Shown: positions 51,781-61,348, counted from the first letter of the stretch. The stretch: 64,000 nt of DNA from Clostridium formicaceticum (GCF_001854185.1 NZ_CP017603.1:3658001-3722000); one strand, 5' to 3'. The notes: generated from the letters alone by a model not told the origin. Numbers and translations: made by a program.

Positions 51781-52974
51781 CTAAATAAAACGCAAGGCTT
51801 CAGCCGGATCAAGTTTCACAGCCTTTAGCGCTGGATAGACACTGCTTAAAAGTGCCAATCCTACAGAAAGTACTACAGCAGGTAGAAGTAATTGGAGTTG
51901 TAGGGAAAACCCTCCTTGGATTTGTACCAAATACGGGCCAGCATAAATGGCAATAAAACTGCCTAGAAAATATCCAGTTAATCCCCCTAAAAAACTAACG
52001 ATCCCTGCCTCCAAGAAAATCACCTGCATAATATGAATACGTCGGAAACCAATAGCTCTAAAAATTCCAATTTCTCTCTTTCTCTCATTTACAGAAGAAA
52101 GCATGGTGATGAATACAACCAAAGCCGCAACCAGTAATACCGTTCCTGCAAGGGCAAAACCAAAAACTGAAAACTGCTGAATTGTTTCTTCACGGAAAAG
52201 CGCTGCCTGTCGCATAGGGATTGCACGACTGTTTGGCAAAGCGTCTTCTAGCCCCATGGCTATTTCTTCTATAGGACAACTATTACAATAAGCTGAAATT
52301 TCTATCATCGACAATTCCTGAGGTCTATTCAACAAGTCCTGAACTACCGCTAGATTACCATAAACCAGGCCATCTTCTTCACTTCCCAACTTATTTAGCA
52401 GGCCAAATACTTTAAAAGTCTGCTCATTTATCATCAGCAAATCTCCTGTTTTTACTCCTAAAGCTTCAGCAGCAGAACTTCCAACAATTAGCCCATCTTC
52501 AGGTATATCCATAAGGGCCAAGTCTCCCACCTTTTCCCCTGGACCAATTCCCATCTGCTGTTGCAGTGAAAACCAAGGTTTTTGGGTAAATTCTTGTCTA
52601 GTTTCTACCCCTACCATCAGTGCCTTCTGATCCCCTATTTCCACAGCCCCCACCAATTTAGGTGATACAATGTTGATATACTCTGCTACTGAGGATGAAT
52701 AGATTTTAGGAACATCCTCCATAGTAAGCTTTTGTACATCAAAGGCCAGGTCAGAAATAACTGTATTACCATAGTGTATCTCCTCGGAGCGTGGAAGAAG
52801 GATGGCATTTGCACCAAACTCATCAATCCTATCTCCTAAATCCACATGCATTGCTTCGATAATATTCAAGATCCCCACTACAGTGGCCACGCCTACTACT
52901 AGGCCAAGCATTAAAAATAACATCTTTATTTTTCGTCTTTTTAAGTTGTTTAAAGCGATTTGAAAAATATTCAT
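51781..52974 (-). CDS. ABC transporter permease, MacB/FtsX type (permease 1)
   Basis: 397 residues from the ATG at 52974 (AAGGAGTG upstream); a longer in-frame start would overlap the preceding gene. The topology is like permease 2: one N-terminal helix, a MacB-type periplasmic domain, three C-terminal helices, ending YPALKAVKLDPAEALRFI. A CNSCP cysteine pair in the extracytoplasmic domain (ISAYCNSCPIEE) is not in permease 2 and could be a metal or redox site. Confidence 0.92.
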   Translation of the reverse strand: MNIFQIALNNLKRRKIKMLFLMLGLVVGVATVVGILNIIEAMHVDLGDRIDEFGANAILLPRSEEIHYGNTVISDLAFDVQKLTMEDVPKIYSSSVAEYINIVSPKLVGAVEIGDQKALMVGVETRQEFTQKPWFSLQQQMGIGPGEKVGDLALMDIPEDGLIVGSSAAEALGVKTGDLLMINEQTFKVFGLLNKLGSEEDGLVYGNLAVVQDLLNRPQELSMIEISAYCNSCPIEEIAMGLEDALPNSRAIPMRQAALFREETIQQFSVFGFALAGTVLLVAALVVFITMLSSVNERKREIGIFRAIGFRRIHIMQVIFLEAGIVSFLGGLTGYFLGSFIAIYAGPYLVQIQGGFSLQLQLLLPAVVLSVGLALLSSVYPALKAVKLDPAEALRFI

Positions 52975-53014
52975 TGCTTCACTCCTTATCCAATCATTGC
53001 TAAAGGTAATTCTA

Positions 53015-53326
53015 TCATAGCTCGTATACTTGACCATTCGCATAGGTCACCTTCATCACCAGCTCCCCATCTTTGTAAATATGGATTTCTTGGTGACAAC
53101 CAAAATTTCGTACAACTGCTCTTACTTCTTGACCGTCATCTCCGTAGTTTTCAACATAGTATTCCAAAGCGATTTGACTAAGCCTACCATCCCGGGGCCC
53201 AAATACATCAGCACTTCGTGCAAAGACAAACTTCATACCTATGAGAATGATTAACACTACTAAACCTGTCTGAATATATTTTCCAACATCAGAAAGTTTT
53301 TTTCCATCTTGTTTGTATCTATCCAC
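53015..53326 (-). CDS. small single-pass membrane protein of the DUF2318 cluster
   Basis: 103 residues with one membrane helix (about 17-35) and an extracytoplasmic beta-rich domain (EVRAVVRNFGCHQEIHIYKD) with one Cys-His pair (GCHQE). I do not recognise a family. It lies 34 bases after the DUF2318 gene and 40 bases before permease 1, so it belongs to this operon. A FGCHQEIHIYKDGE layout would suit a metal or redox partner, but this is a guess. Confidence 0.7.
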   Translation of the reverse strand: MDRYKQDGKKLSDVGKYIQTGLVVLIILIGMKFVFARSADVFGPRDGRLSQIALEYYVENYGDDGQEVRAVVRNFGCHQEIHIYKDGELVMKVTYANGQVYEL

Positions 53327-53360
53327 AATTTCATCCTCTCTTCCTTTTTAAAAACAACGA

Positions 53361-53942
53361 TTACCCACGAACTCTCCAGTTTAGAACTTCCTCCAGATCA
53401 ATCATAATGATTTCATCTTGTATCTCTGGATTCATATTCACAGGAGGATAAGATCCACATGCAGAAGACCCAGAAATAAATTCATGGTTCTCAATATTGT
53501 AGGTGGTACGGCATGTATCGCATACAAGGGTATCACCTGCAAGAGAGAATGTCCTGCCTCGGCAAGGCTCACACATACTACTCCCAACAAAAATGCGGCC
53601 TGAAGGGGTAATATAAGCCATCAATGGAACTAAATCTCCCTCATTATTTTCCACTTCAAAAAAAACAATATTGTTTTGATCCACATCTTGTAGGGCTATT
53701 TTAATTTGTCCATCTTCAACAATAGGCGCTATAGGCGTCATGGAGATAAATTCACCTACATAGGACCGAGAAGCAGCCACTGTATCACCAAAATACTTCT
53801 CCTCTTCTTGTTTGCTAGCGCCAAGGACTACAAATAATACGACAACAGCTAGAACAGCACAGCAGGCCGCTATCATTAACGGTAACCTACTTTTTGGAGC
53901 CTGCATAAATTGTTCTTTTTTACTAGGTAATTTCTTTGACAT
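53361..53942 (-). CDS. DUF2318 membrane-anchored protein
   Basis: 193 residues. Basic N-terminus, one membrane helix (about 20-43), then an extracytoplasmic domain with MCEPCRGRTFSL and LVCDTCRTTYNIE, a paired CxxC set, and a later SACGSYPP. This is the DUF2318 pattern, found in bacterial systems with FTR1-type iron permeases and P19. The family is thought to handle iron or its reduction. First gene of the minus-strand cluster; the 600-bp region upstream should hold its promoter. Confidence 0.87.
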   Translation of the reverse strand: MSKKLPSKKEQFMQAPKSRLPLMIAACCAVLAVVVLFVVLGASKQEEEKYFGDTVAASRSYVGEFISMTPIAPIVEDGQIKIALQDVDQNNIVFFEVENNEGDLVPLMAYITPSGRIFVGSSMCEPCRGRTFSLAGDTLVCDTCRTTYNIENHEFISGSSACGSYPPVNMNPEIQDEIIMIDLEEVLNWRVRG

Positions 53943-54545
53943 TTTTTCTTCCTCCTCATCGATTATAGATATGCTTTTATGAACTTTAGCCCATCAAAAA
54001 CTACGTTTGTGTCTTTTTCAGCTGAAATAACAATTTCACCCCCTTAAGGTTATTCTTTGTATGTTTTGTCATCTACAGGGTAATTTATACCTTACCCCTT
54101 GTAGATTAGGCACTAATAAAAGATAGCACCATAACTACTGTGTCTTTTCCTACACTTAGCTGTAAGTTATCCTACTTTTTTTCACAAATCTCATTGCTAT
54201 AATAACAACTAAGGTTATGCCAAGGTTAAAGATATCAGCAATGAATATAGGCTCAAAATCATGGGATTTATTGTCGCAGCTTCTTCCCAATACTAGTAGT
54301 CTTATGTATCAAATTTTTTATGATAGCTTAAGACATCTTTTTTTATGCAATATTGATGCCAATCTTGAAATAAAATTTCTTTTTATCTAAACATCAATAA
54401 TAATTTGGAAAAATTGAGATTATTTTATTATATTGTAAAAAAAACGGGTATATAAATCAGTGATTTATCTATCTGCAATAAACATTATAAAAAACATTTA
54501 ATTTTTTATAATGTCATAACTTAAGAAAGGAGGTGAAAACAAGAT
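53943..54545. other. 603-bp divergent intergenic region
   Basis: Separates the DUF2318 cluster (minus) from the second nrfA cassette (plus). It contains a hairpin near 54074-54107 (GGGTAA/TTACCC within CTAC...GTAG arms) and AT-rich tracts. A 49-codon ORF at 54241-54390 lacks a ribosome binding site. Divergent promoters are expected here, but I could not define them. Confidence 0.6.
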
Positions 54546-55760
54546 ATGAAGATTCAACCTAGAAAAAATCAATGGTTTAGTGCTGTGACAATCGTTGCTC
54601 TTTCTCTCGTAGCTATTTTAGTTTTTCAGCTAACGATAGACAATTCCCCAGAAGGAATTATCTATGCTGAGGATTGGGCGCAACAATATCCGCTACAATA
54701 TGAGACTTACTTAAAAAATGCAGAGATGGAAAAAACAACTTTTGGCGGTTCTGAACCCTATGACTATCTAGAAAAGTATCCAAATCTTCTAGTATTATAT
54801 GATGGTGTAGGATTCAGTAAGGAATATTTAAGAGCTAGGGGGCATGTATACGCTTTAGAAGATGTTATACATACAGCGAGACCAAAGCCAGGTGCTAGTT
54901 GTTTAAGCTGTAAAACCCCTGATTATGTAGCTATGATCAATGAACTGGGCAGTGAAGTACATGCAATGAATTTTGATGAGGTTGCCGCGCAGGCTATTAG
55001 TCCTATCAGTTGTTATGATTGTCACCAAAATGCACCTGGAGAACCTGTAATTACTAGAAATCATCTAAAGGTAGCACTAGAAAAAGTAGACATGGACTTT
55101 AAACAGGGGGATCTTGCCTGTGCACAGTGCCATGTTGAATACTATCTCCATCCTGAATCAAAGGAAGTTATCCTTCCTTGGGAAAATGGTATTACTGTAG
55201 CTGGTATTGAGAAAACCTTTGATGACATGGGATACTCTGATTGGATTCATCCTACTACAGGAACACCCCTTCTGAAGGTACAACACCCTGAATTTGAAAC
55301 CTACCAAGGAAGCCTTCATAGCAACATAGGTTTAAGTTGTATTGACTGTCACATGCCAAATATGAGTACCGATAATGGTGATTTATTTAGTTCTCACCAC
55401 TGGACTAGTCCGCTAAAAACCATCGAAGCCTCTTGTATGGGATGTCATTCAGAAACCCCTGATGCATTAATAGCACGGGTCGAAACAATTCAAGCAGAAA
55501 TAGAATCTACCACAAATGAAGTCAGTGATTTAATTGTTGAACTAATTGATGAACTTACTAAAGCTGTTGAGGCTGGTGAACACACTGAGGAGTTTTTAGA
55601 CTTAGCAAGAGACTATCATCGTAAAGCTCAGTGGAGATGGGATTTTGTGTTTGTAGAAAACGCCACAGGTTTCCACAATCCTCAATTAGCTCGTGATACC
55701 TTAACCGAAGCTCGTATGTATGCTGAAAAAGGATTAGAATTATTCAGGCAAGAACTATAA
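54546..55760 (+). CDS. nrfA: pentaheme nitrite reductase NrfA, membrane-anchored form
   Basis: 404 residues. Instead of a lipobox it has an N-terminal hydrophobic helix (about 11-29), likely an uncleaved anchor. Heme sites: CLSCK (119-123), CYDCH (156-160), CAQCH (192-196), CIDCH (265-269) and CMGCH (297-301), so the Lys-ligated catalytic heme is intact, along with HVEYY and KVQHPEFE. Followed by resB and ccsA in the same direction. It is the paralogue of 37370 with the same gene partners but a different membrane anchor. Confidence 0.94.
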   Translation: MKIQPRKNQWFSAVTIVALSLVAILVFQLTIDNSPEGIIYAEDWAQQYPLQYETYLKNAEMEKTTFGGSEPYDYLEKYPNLLVLYDGVGFSKEYLRARGHVYALEDVIHTARPKPGASCLSCKTPDYVAMINELGSEVHAMNFDEVAAQAISPISCYDCHQNAPGEPVITRNHLKVALEKVDMDFKQGDLACAQCHVEYYLHPESKEVILPWENGITVAGIEKTFDDMGYSDWIHPTTGTPLLKVQHPEFETYQGSLHSNIGLSCIDCHMPNMSTDNGDLFSSHHWTSPLKTIEASCMGCHSETPDALIARVETIQAEIESTTNEVSDLIVELIDELTKAVEAGEHTEEFLDLARDYHRKAQWRWDFVFVENATGFHNPQLARDTLTEARMYAEKGLELFRQEL

Positions 55761-55814
55761 ATGTTGGGGCTATTTTATAGCCCCAACGATACAAGATGAA
55801 AGGAGCGTAAGAGG

Positions 55815-57104
55815 ATGAAACAGGACAGTGTTTTAAAGGAGTCTTGGCAGGCTCTTCATTCCATGAAGTTTGGAATTATTCTATTGCTTCTTATCGGTAT
55901 ATCCTCTATTGCAGGAACAATCATTCCTCAAAAAAATCCATTGTTATTTTATCAAAGGGAATATAGTTCCCTCGTATATACGTTGATTACTACCTTAAGT
56001 TTGCATAATGTATATAACTCATGGTGGTTTATTACAATGACGGTTGTACTTTCCATCAATTTAACTTTGTGTAGCATTATCCGTTTACCCATACTTATAA
56101 AACAAATGACGAAAACACCTGAGCTATACAAGGAGTTGAAAAGAGAGAACTATTTAATAAAAAAAGAACTAAACAAAGAGATCAATGTTGAAAAATTTTT
56201 CAAGAAGGCAAGGTTCTTTAAAATAAAAAAGCTAGAAACTGAAGAAGGAATGTATTATTGGAGTTGTAAAAATAGATTTGGTATTTTAGGATCTTGGTTG
56301 ACGCACATTGGATTGTTATTCATCCTTGTATCCTATATGTTTGGACAAATTGCTGGATTTGAAACTTATCTTTATGGCGTACCTGGTATTAAAGAAAAGA
56401 TAGATAATACGCCATATGAAATACAGATAGATGCTTTTGAAATACAATTTCGTGAAGATCATAGTGTCAGGCAGTATATTAGTGAAATTACTGTTCTTGA
56501 CGCCGCTACTGGCAATCAGCTTACAAAAGGAGAACTTTCTGTGAATCATCCCTTTAGAATGGACAATTTCAGTATCTATCAAAATGGTACAGGTTGGGCT
56601 GTAGATATGACTTTAGAGCGTGATGATCAAGTAATAGCAGAGCGCATTCTATATCAAAATGAAATTCATGTGGATGACAATCAAAAAATTGCCCTCCAGT
56701 TTGTAAATTTTTATCCAGATTATCATGTTTCCATGGGTAGACCTTTTACAATCAGTCCTTACCCTAACAATCCACAGTTACTTTATACTGTTTTTTATGA
56801 GGGTCAACGGGCAGATATGAATGTAGTTGCTATGGGTGAAACCGTTACATGGGAAGAATATACCTTTACGATAAAAAATCCAAGACAATTTACTTTTCTA
56901 CAGATAACAAAAGATCCTGGGATCTCTGGGGCAAAGTTAGGCGGATTCCTACTGCTTCTTGGCATTCTTTTTGCTTTTTACTTTCAACCAAGACAACTAC
57001 AAATCTTAAAAAGAAAAGATGGAAAAGTTTTATTATGGGCAGATACAATAAAAGACCAAGAAAATTATAAACATCAAATAGAACAACTTTTGCAAAAAAT
57101 ATAA
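55815..57104 (+). CDS. resB: cytochrome c synthase subunit ResB/Ccs1 (cassette 2)
   Basis: 429 residues. Starts SMKFGIILLLLIGISSIAGT, with helices at about 14-34, 67-90 and 156-178, a long extracytoplasmic domain (VNHPFRMDNFSIYQNGTGWA) and a final helix (about 377-395). It parallels the ResB at 35813 region by region. It follows nrfA by 54 bases and overlaps the start region of ccsA. Confidence 0.93.
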   Translation: MKQDSVLKESWQALHSMKFGIILLLLIGISSIAGTIIPQKNPLLFYQREYSSLVYTLITTLSLHNVYNSWWFITMTVVLSINLTLCSIIRLPILIKQMTKTPELYKELKRENYLIKKELNKEINVEKFFKKARFFKIKKLETEEGMYYWSCKNRFGILGSWLTHIGLLFILVSYMFGQIAGFETYLYGVPGIKEKIDNTPYEIQIDAFEIQFREDHSVRQYISEITVLDAATGNQLTKGELSVNHPFRMDNFSIYQNGTGWAVDMTLERDDQVIAERILYQNEIHVDDNQKIALQFVNFYPDYHVSMGRPFTISPYPNNPQLLYTVFYEGQRADMNVVAMGETVTWEEYTFTIKNPRQFTFLQITKDPGISGAKLGGFLLLLGILFAFYFQPRQLQILKRKDGKVLLWADTIKDQENYKHQIEQLLQKI

Positions 57105-57121
57105 TGAATGGAGGACGAATG

Positions 57122-57952
57122 ATGGAACTACAAAATTTACTACAACTTGAAAATAGTTTTTTCAATGTGGCTATATCTACCTATATTATTTCGATGGTAT
57201 TATACTTTTTGTTTTTTGTTATGAAACATGAAAAAGCCGGAATGTATGCTACGTTTTTAATTAAAATCGCCTTTATCCTGCATACTTTAGCGATTATAGT
57301 TCGGGGGATTGGCGCAGAACGGATACCTTTAACAAATCAGTATGAGTTTGCAACAAGCTTTGCCTGGGGGATTAGCCTATGTTTTATTATTTTTGAACAT
57401 AAATATCATTTCAGAGCTATGGGTACCTTCGTTACACCAATTATCTTTATTATCATAGGTTATGCCGCAATGCAGTCAAAGGACGTACGTCCTTTAATGC
57501 CAGCTTTACAAAGCTATTGGCTTGCTCTTCATGTGGCTACAGCGGTTATTGGTTATGGTTCCTTTGGTGTGGCTTGTGGTGTTTCCTGCATGTATTTACT
57601 AAAAGACAAGTTTAAGGAAGACCAATTTATCCATAAACATATACCTACTTTAGAAAAATTAGATGCAATAAGCTATAGAGCCACTGCTTTAGGCTTCTTA
57701 TTTCTTACTTTAGTAATTGTCACAGGCGCCATTTGGGCAGAACAGGCTTGGGGAAGATATTGGGCATGGGATCCTAAAGAAACTTGGTCTTTTATTACTT
57801 GGATTATCTACTCGGTTTATCTTCATCTTAGATTAACAAAGAGATGGCGGGGAAAAAAGGCTGCTTTATTTAGCATAATAGGTTTTATCTGTGTGCTGTT
57901 TACTTATATAGGCGTCAACACATTATTACCAAGTATACATAGTTACGCCTAA
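57122..57952 (+). CDS. ccsA: cytochrome c synthase subunit CcsA/ResC (cassette 2)
   Basis: 276 residues from the ATG at 57122, with GGAGG seven bases upstream; an earlier in-frame ATG at 57104 overlaps the resB stop. The heme motif WGRYWAWDPKETWSFITWI is present with NTLLPSIHSYA at the end. About eight membrane helices. With ResB it completes system II for the second NrfA. ResA and CcdA-like thiol-reduction partners are absent here. Confidence 0.93.
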   Translation: MELQNLLQLENSFFNVAISTYIISMVLYFLFFVMKHEKAGMYATFLIKIAFILHTLAIIVRGIGAERIPLTNQYEFATSFAWGISLCFIIFEHKYHFRAMGTFVTPIIFIIIGYAAMQSKDVRPLMPALQSYWLALHVATAVIGYGSFGVACGVSCMYLLKDKFKEDQFIHKHIPTLEKLDAISYRATALGFLFLTLVIVTGAIWAEQAWGRYWAWDPKETWSFITWIIYSVYLHLRLTKRWRGKKAALFSIIGFICVLFTYIGVNTLLPSIHSYA

Positions 57953-57967
57953 AACGACTAAAAAAAC

Positions 57968-57999
57968 AAGTACCCATAACAAATTCATGTTATGGGTAC
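57968..57999 (-). terminator. terminator serving the catalase gene (minus)
   Basis: 12-bp perfect stem AGTACCCATAAC / GTTATGGGTACT; on the minus strand it is followed by TTGTTTTTTTAG. It may also help end the plus-strand ccsA transcript. Confidence 0.78.
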
Positions 58000-58076
58000 T
58001 CAAAGGTATGATAGTAAACCTTTATCAAGGCTTTAAAATCCTTATAGTATAACTTCACTGAAGTTTTATCTAATAA

Positions 58077-60215
58077 CTAAGCAGGTATCATTTGTTTTTT
58101 GTTTTGACGAATCCAATGGCGATGTTGAGCCATGCCATTGATAAATTCTTTGGTAAAATTCTTCATATCTGTGACATTTCTTACTGTTATGACACCCATT
58201 TCAGTTATTACCTGTGCTTGGGTATCTGCACCAGCCATAGCCACCCCTTGTATAGCAGAAGCCATCAACAAATCTATCCCTTCATTAGTAGCTCCAATTG
58301 TCTTTGCATGCTTAAAAGCTTCATTAATGAAGTGCAGCGCATCACCCTGCATCATTAAAGTATTTATGCTTTGCTGACCTCCAGCTATGTAGACTGCATC
58401 ATACTTGATAGATCCAGTGGTTACGTAGTTTTTTCCAACCTCCAACTGTTGGCCATCAACACTTGTAAGCATACCTAAATTCTTGCTAATGATTTCTGAA
58501 TGTACGCCAGCAGCGGTTAACGCCTCCATTACTTGACTTACCTCCTGATGATTAAATCCATTTTCTAGTAATATAGCAACCTTCCTAGTCTTTGCATCCT
58601 TAACGGTGTTCTCCTGACTTACAGCTGGGGATGAAGCTGTAATACCAGCATTACCCGGATTTGCTGGCGGTGTAGCACCGACTCCAGCAGCAATCTGAGC
58701 AGCCAATTGTCCATCTACATTATTAAACATGTCTACCACCCGTTGCTTGATTTGTTTATCCATCACACTTCCTACCTCAAAGTGGAAGGCTTCTATAATG
58801 TGCTGCTTTTCTGCAGTAGACATACTGTTCCAGAAAAGCGTAGCCTGGCTATAGTGATCTTGAAAGCTCTGGCTACGTTGACGAACCTTTTTGCCCTCTA
58901 CTTTCTCTTCGTAATGAACATATCCGCCTTCTGTTTCCGAAGCCGGCATTGGTGCATTCCCCTGAAGAGAGTTTGGAGAATAACTAACAGAGCTTCGATC
59001 AATTGTCATACGATGGTAGCCATCCCTTTGGTTATTATGTATTGGTGCTACAGGTCGGTTAATAGGAATCTCATGGAAATTAGGGCCCCCTAATCGGATA
59101 AGCTGTGTATCTAAATAAGAAAACAGTCTTCCTTGTAACAGAGGGTCATTGCTAAAATCTATCCCTGGCACCACATGACCAGGATGAAATGCAACCTGCT
59201 CTGTTTCAGCAAAGAAATTATCTACGTTGCCATCTAGCGTCATCTTACCTATTCGTCTCACAGGAATAATTTCTTCAGGCCAAATTTTAGTAGGGTCAAG
59301 AATATCAAAGTCAAAATTGAACTCTTCTTCTTCTTCTAACATCTGTACCCCTAACTCGTACTCAGGATATGCCCCCATGTTAATGGCATCCCATAGGTCG
59401 CGTCTGTGATAGTCAGGATCTTTGCCCGCCAACTTCTGAGCCTCATCCCAAACCAAGGAATGTACACCTAATAAAGGCTTCCAGTGGAATTTAACAAAGC
59501 GAGCTTTTCCTTGATGATTAATGAATCTAAAGGTATTGACGCCAAAACCCTCCATCATACGGAAACTCCGTGGAATGGCCCTATCCGATAGGAGCCACAT
59601 GATCATGTGTGCCGTCTCTGGCGTATTAACGACAAAATCCCAAAAAGTATCATGGGCAGCAGAAGCCTGTGGTATCTCATTATTAGGTTCTGGTTTAATA
59701 GCATGAACCACATCAGGAAACTTGATAGCGTCCTGAATAAAAAATACGGGAATATTGTTTGCTACAAGATCATAGTTGCCTTCTTCAGTGTAAAACTTAG
59801 TGGCAAAGCCTCGTACATCTCTAACAGTATCAGCTGAACCCCGAGAACCTACCACAGTAGAAAAACGCACAAAAACGGGGGTTTTCACCGATGGATCTTG
59901 TAAAAATTTTGCCTTAGTAAATTCAGCCATTGATTCATAGACCTGAAAATAGCCATGTACGCCAAAACCGCGGGCATGAACCACTCGTTCTGGAATTCGT
60001 TCATGATCGAAATGGGTGAGCTTCTCTCTGAAATGAAAGTCCTCCATCAGTGTCGGCCCTCGGTCACCCGCCTTCAAAGAATCATCAGTATTGGAGACAC
60101 GCACCCCTTGATTTGTTGTAAGAAGCTGCTCCCCATGACTTTTACGATAATCTTCTAACTGATGATTTTTTGTATTTTTTTGTATAGAAGTATGACTCTG
60201 CTGTTTTTTATCCAT
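58077..60215 (-). CDS. clade-2 (large-subunit) heme catalase with DJ-1-like C-terminal domain
   Basis: 712 residues, which is the large catalase size (KatE/HPII type). The catalytic His80 is in VVHARGFGVHGYF, Asn153 in VANNIPVFF, and the proximal Tyr in RLFSYLDTQLIRLGG (about 367). The last 170 residues start KTRKVAILLENGFNH and include SIKYDAVYIAGGQQS, the flavodoxin/DJ-1-like domain of clade 2. A Pro/Gly-rich hinge precedes it. The ATG has AAGGAGG. Strong peroxide defence is expected; it lies near CotJC-type Mn catalase and nitrite reductases. Confidence 0.96.
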   Translation of the reverse strand: MDKKQQSHTSIQKNTKNHQLEDYRKSHGEQLLTTNQGVRVSNTDDSLKAGDRGPTLMEDFHFREKLTHFDHERIPERVVHARGFGVHGYFQVYESMAEFTKAKFLQDPSVKTPVFVRFSTVVGSRGSADTVRDVRGFATKFYTEEGNYDLVANNIPVFFIQDAIKFPDVVHAIKPEPNNEIPQASAAHDTFWDFVVNTPETAHMIMWLLSDRAIPRSFRMMEGFGVNTFRFINHQGKARFVKFHWKPLLGVHSLVWDEAQKLAGKDPDYHRRDLWDAINMGAYPEYELGVQMLEEEEEFNFDFDILDPTKIWPEEIIPVRRIGKMTLDGNVDNFFAETEQVAFHPGHVVPGIDFSNDPLLQGRLFSYLDTQLIRLGGPNFHEIPINRPVAPIHNNQRDGYHRMTIDRSSVSYSPNSLQGNAPMPASETEGGYVHYEEKVEGKKVRQRSQSFQDHYSQATLFWNSMSTAEKQHIIEAFHFEVGSVMDKQIKQRVVDMFNNVDGQLAAQIAAGVGATPPANPGNAGITASSPAVSQENTVKDAKTRKVAILLENGFNHQEVSQVMEALTAAGVHSEIISKNLGMLTSVDGQQLEVGKNYVTTGSIKYDAVYIAGGQQSINTLMMQGDALHFINEAFKHAKTIGATNEGIDLLMASAIQGVAMAGADTQAQVITEMGVITVRNVTDMKNFTKEFINGMAQHRHWIRQNKKQMIPA

Positions 60216-60379
60216 TTTTTCCTCCTTCTTAAACTAAAGCGCAAAACATCTTGCTTCAGTGTCTAATAGCGACTTTGGTTAATTTTTACACTATTATTGT
60301 TAATTGTATAGTCCTATTCTATACTGGAATTTGTTGGTGAATTAGAGGCTCCATCGTAAAAAAGTCATGATAATATTTT

Positions 60380-60407
60380 AAAAGACTGTCTGGCAAGACA
60401 ATCTTTT
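60380..60407 (+). terminator. orphan terminator-like hairpin
   Basis: AAAAGACTGTCT / AGACAATCTTTT (one mismatch) with four-base loop and T run, between divergent genes where no coding transcript should end. Confidence 0.55.
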
Positions 60408-60593
60408 TTCATTACCTATTCTTTGTTTTAATCATTACAATAACTTTACCAGAATTTAATTTAATTTTAAAGAATGTTATAGATTTCTTTTATATAATGA
60501 AGGCAGAGCAAAAAACTTACTCTGTCTAATGCTTACAATCGATAGTTTTATAACTTAAAAGAAAAATTACTGAAAAGATGGGAGGAATAAGCA

Positions 60594-61187
60594 GTGAAAC
60601 ATTTAAATCTATGTATTGATATTGATGGTACCATTACTGAAGCTTATGATTGGATTCCTCGAGCAAATGATTATTTTTCCAGGAAAATTGCGCCTAAAGA
60701 TGTAAAGGTCTATGAAATACATGAGGTTTTAGGCGTAAGTAGAAAAGCCTATGATGAATTTTACACATTATATGGAGAAGTACTTCATGAAGAGGCGAAA
60801 ATCCGAGAAGGAGTAAAAACTATTGTAAATGAATTATATAAACAGCATAAAATCCACTTCGTTACAGCTCGTGAAGAAAAAATGAAAGATGTGACAAATA
60901 GATGGTTTATACATCATCAAATCTCCTCCCATTCTTTGTCTCTACTGGGTAGCCATAATAAAGTAACTAAAGCACAGGAATTAGCATGTGATATTTTTAT
61001 TGAAGATCGATACGAAAATGCTATGCAGCTTTCACTAGCAGGCTTTGAAGTATTACTTATGGACTGCCACTATAATCAAGGAATCTTACCTCCCAAAGTT
61101 ACTCGAGTCAACAATTGGTATGAAATCAGTGATATTATAGAAAAGCGCCTGCACAAATTATACCCTCTTTTTAAAATTGCCACTTGA
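60594..61187 (+). CDS. HAD-family 5'(3')-nucleotidase-like protein
   Basis: 197 residues. HAD motif I is IDIDGTITEAYDW with the acidic pair at positions 9 and 11, followed by a cap region (VLGVSRKAYDEFYTLYGEVL). VTAREE holds motif II, and a later IFIEDRYENAMQ is motif IV. The group resembles YqfW/5'-deoxynucleotidases of Firmicutes, with substrate unknown. The start is GTG at 60594 behind GGGAGG. Stand-alone gene. Confidence 0.82.
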   Translation: MKHLNLCIDIDGTITEAYDWIPRANDYFSRKIAPKDVKVYEIHEVLGVSRKAYDEFYTLYGEVLHEEAKIREGVKTIVNELYKQHKIHFVTAREEKMKDVTNRWFIHHQISSHSLSLLGSHNKVTKAQELACDIFIEDRYENAMQLSLAGFEVLLMDCHYNQGILPPKVTRVNNWYEISDIIEKRLHKLYPLFKIAT

Positions 61188-61348
61188 TCCTTCTCTTTTG
61201 CAAAGCAACACCTTCAGTACAACTGAATATTAGAGGTTTAGATGGGCATACTACCTCATCTATAAAAAGTAGTACCTTATAAAAAGCACAAGGCTAAAAG
61301 CTAAAGCATAAACATTAAGATAAAAATTCATAGAGGAGCAGTATATTT

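Noticed and set aside
54241-54390. 49-codon ORF in the divergent gap
   Set aside because: No ribosome binding site at a useful distance, no recognisable motif, and composition like the surrounding non-coding DNA.
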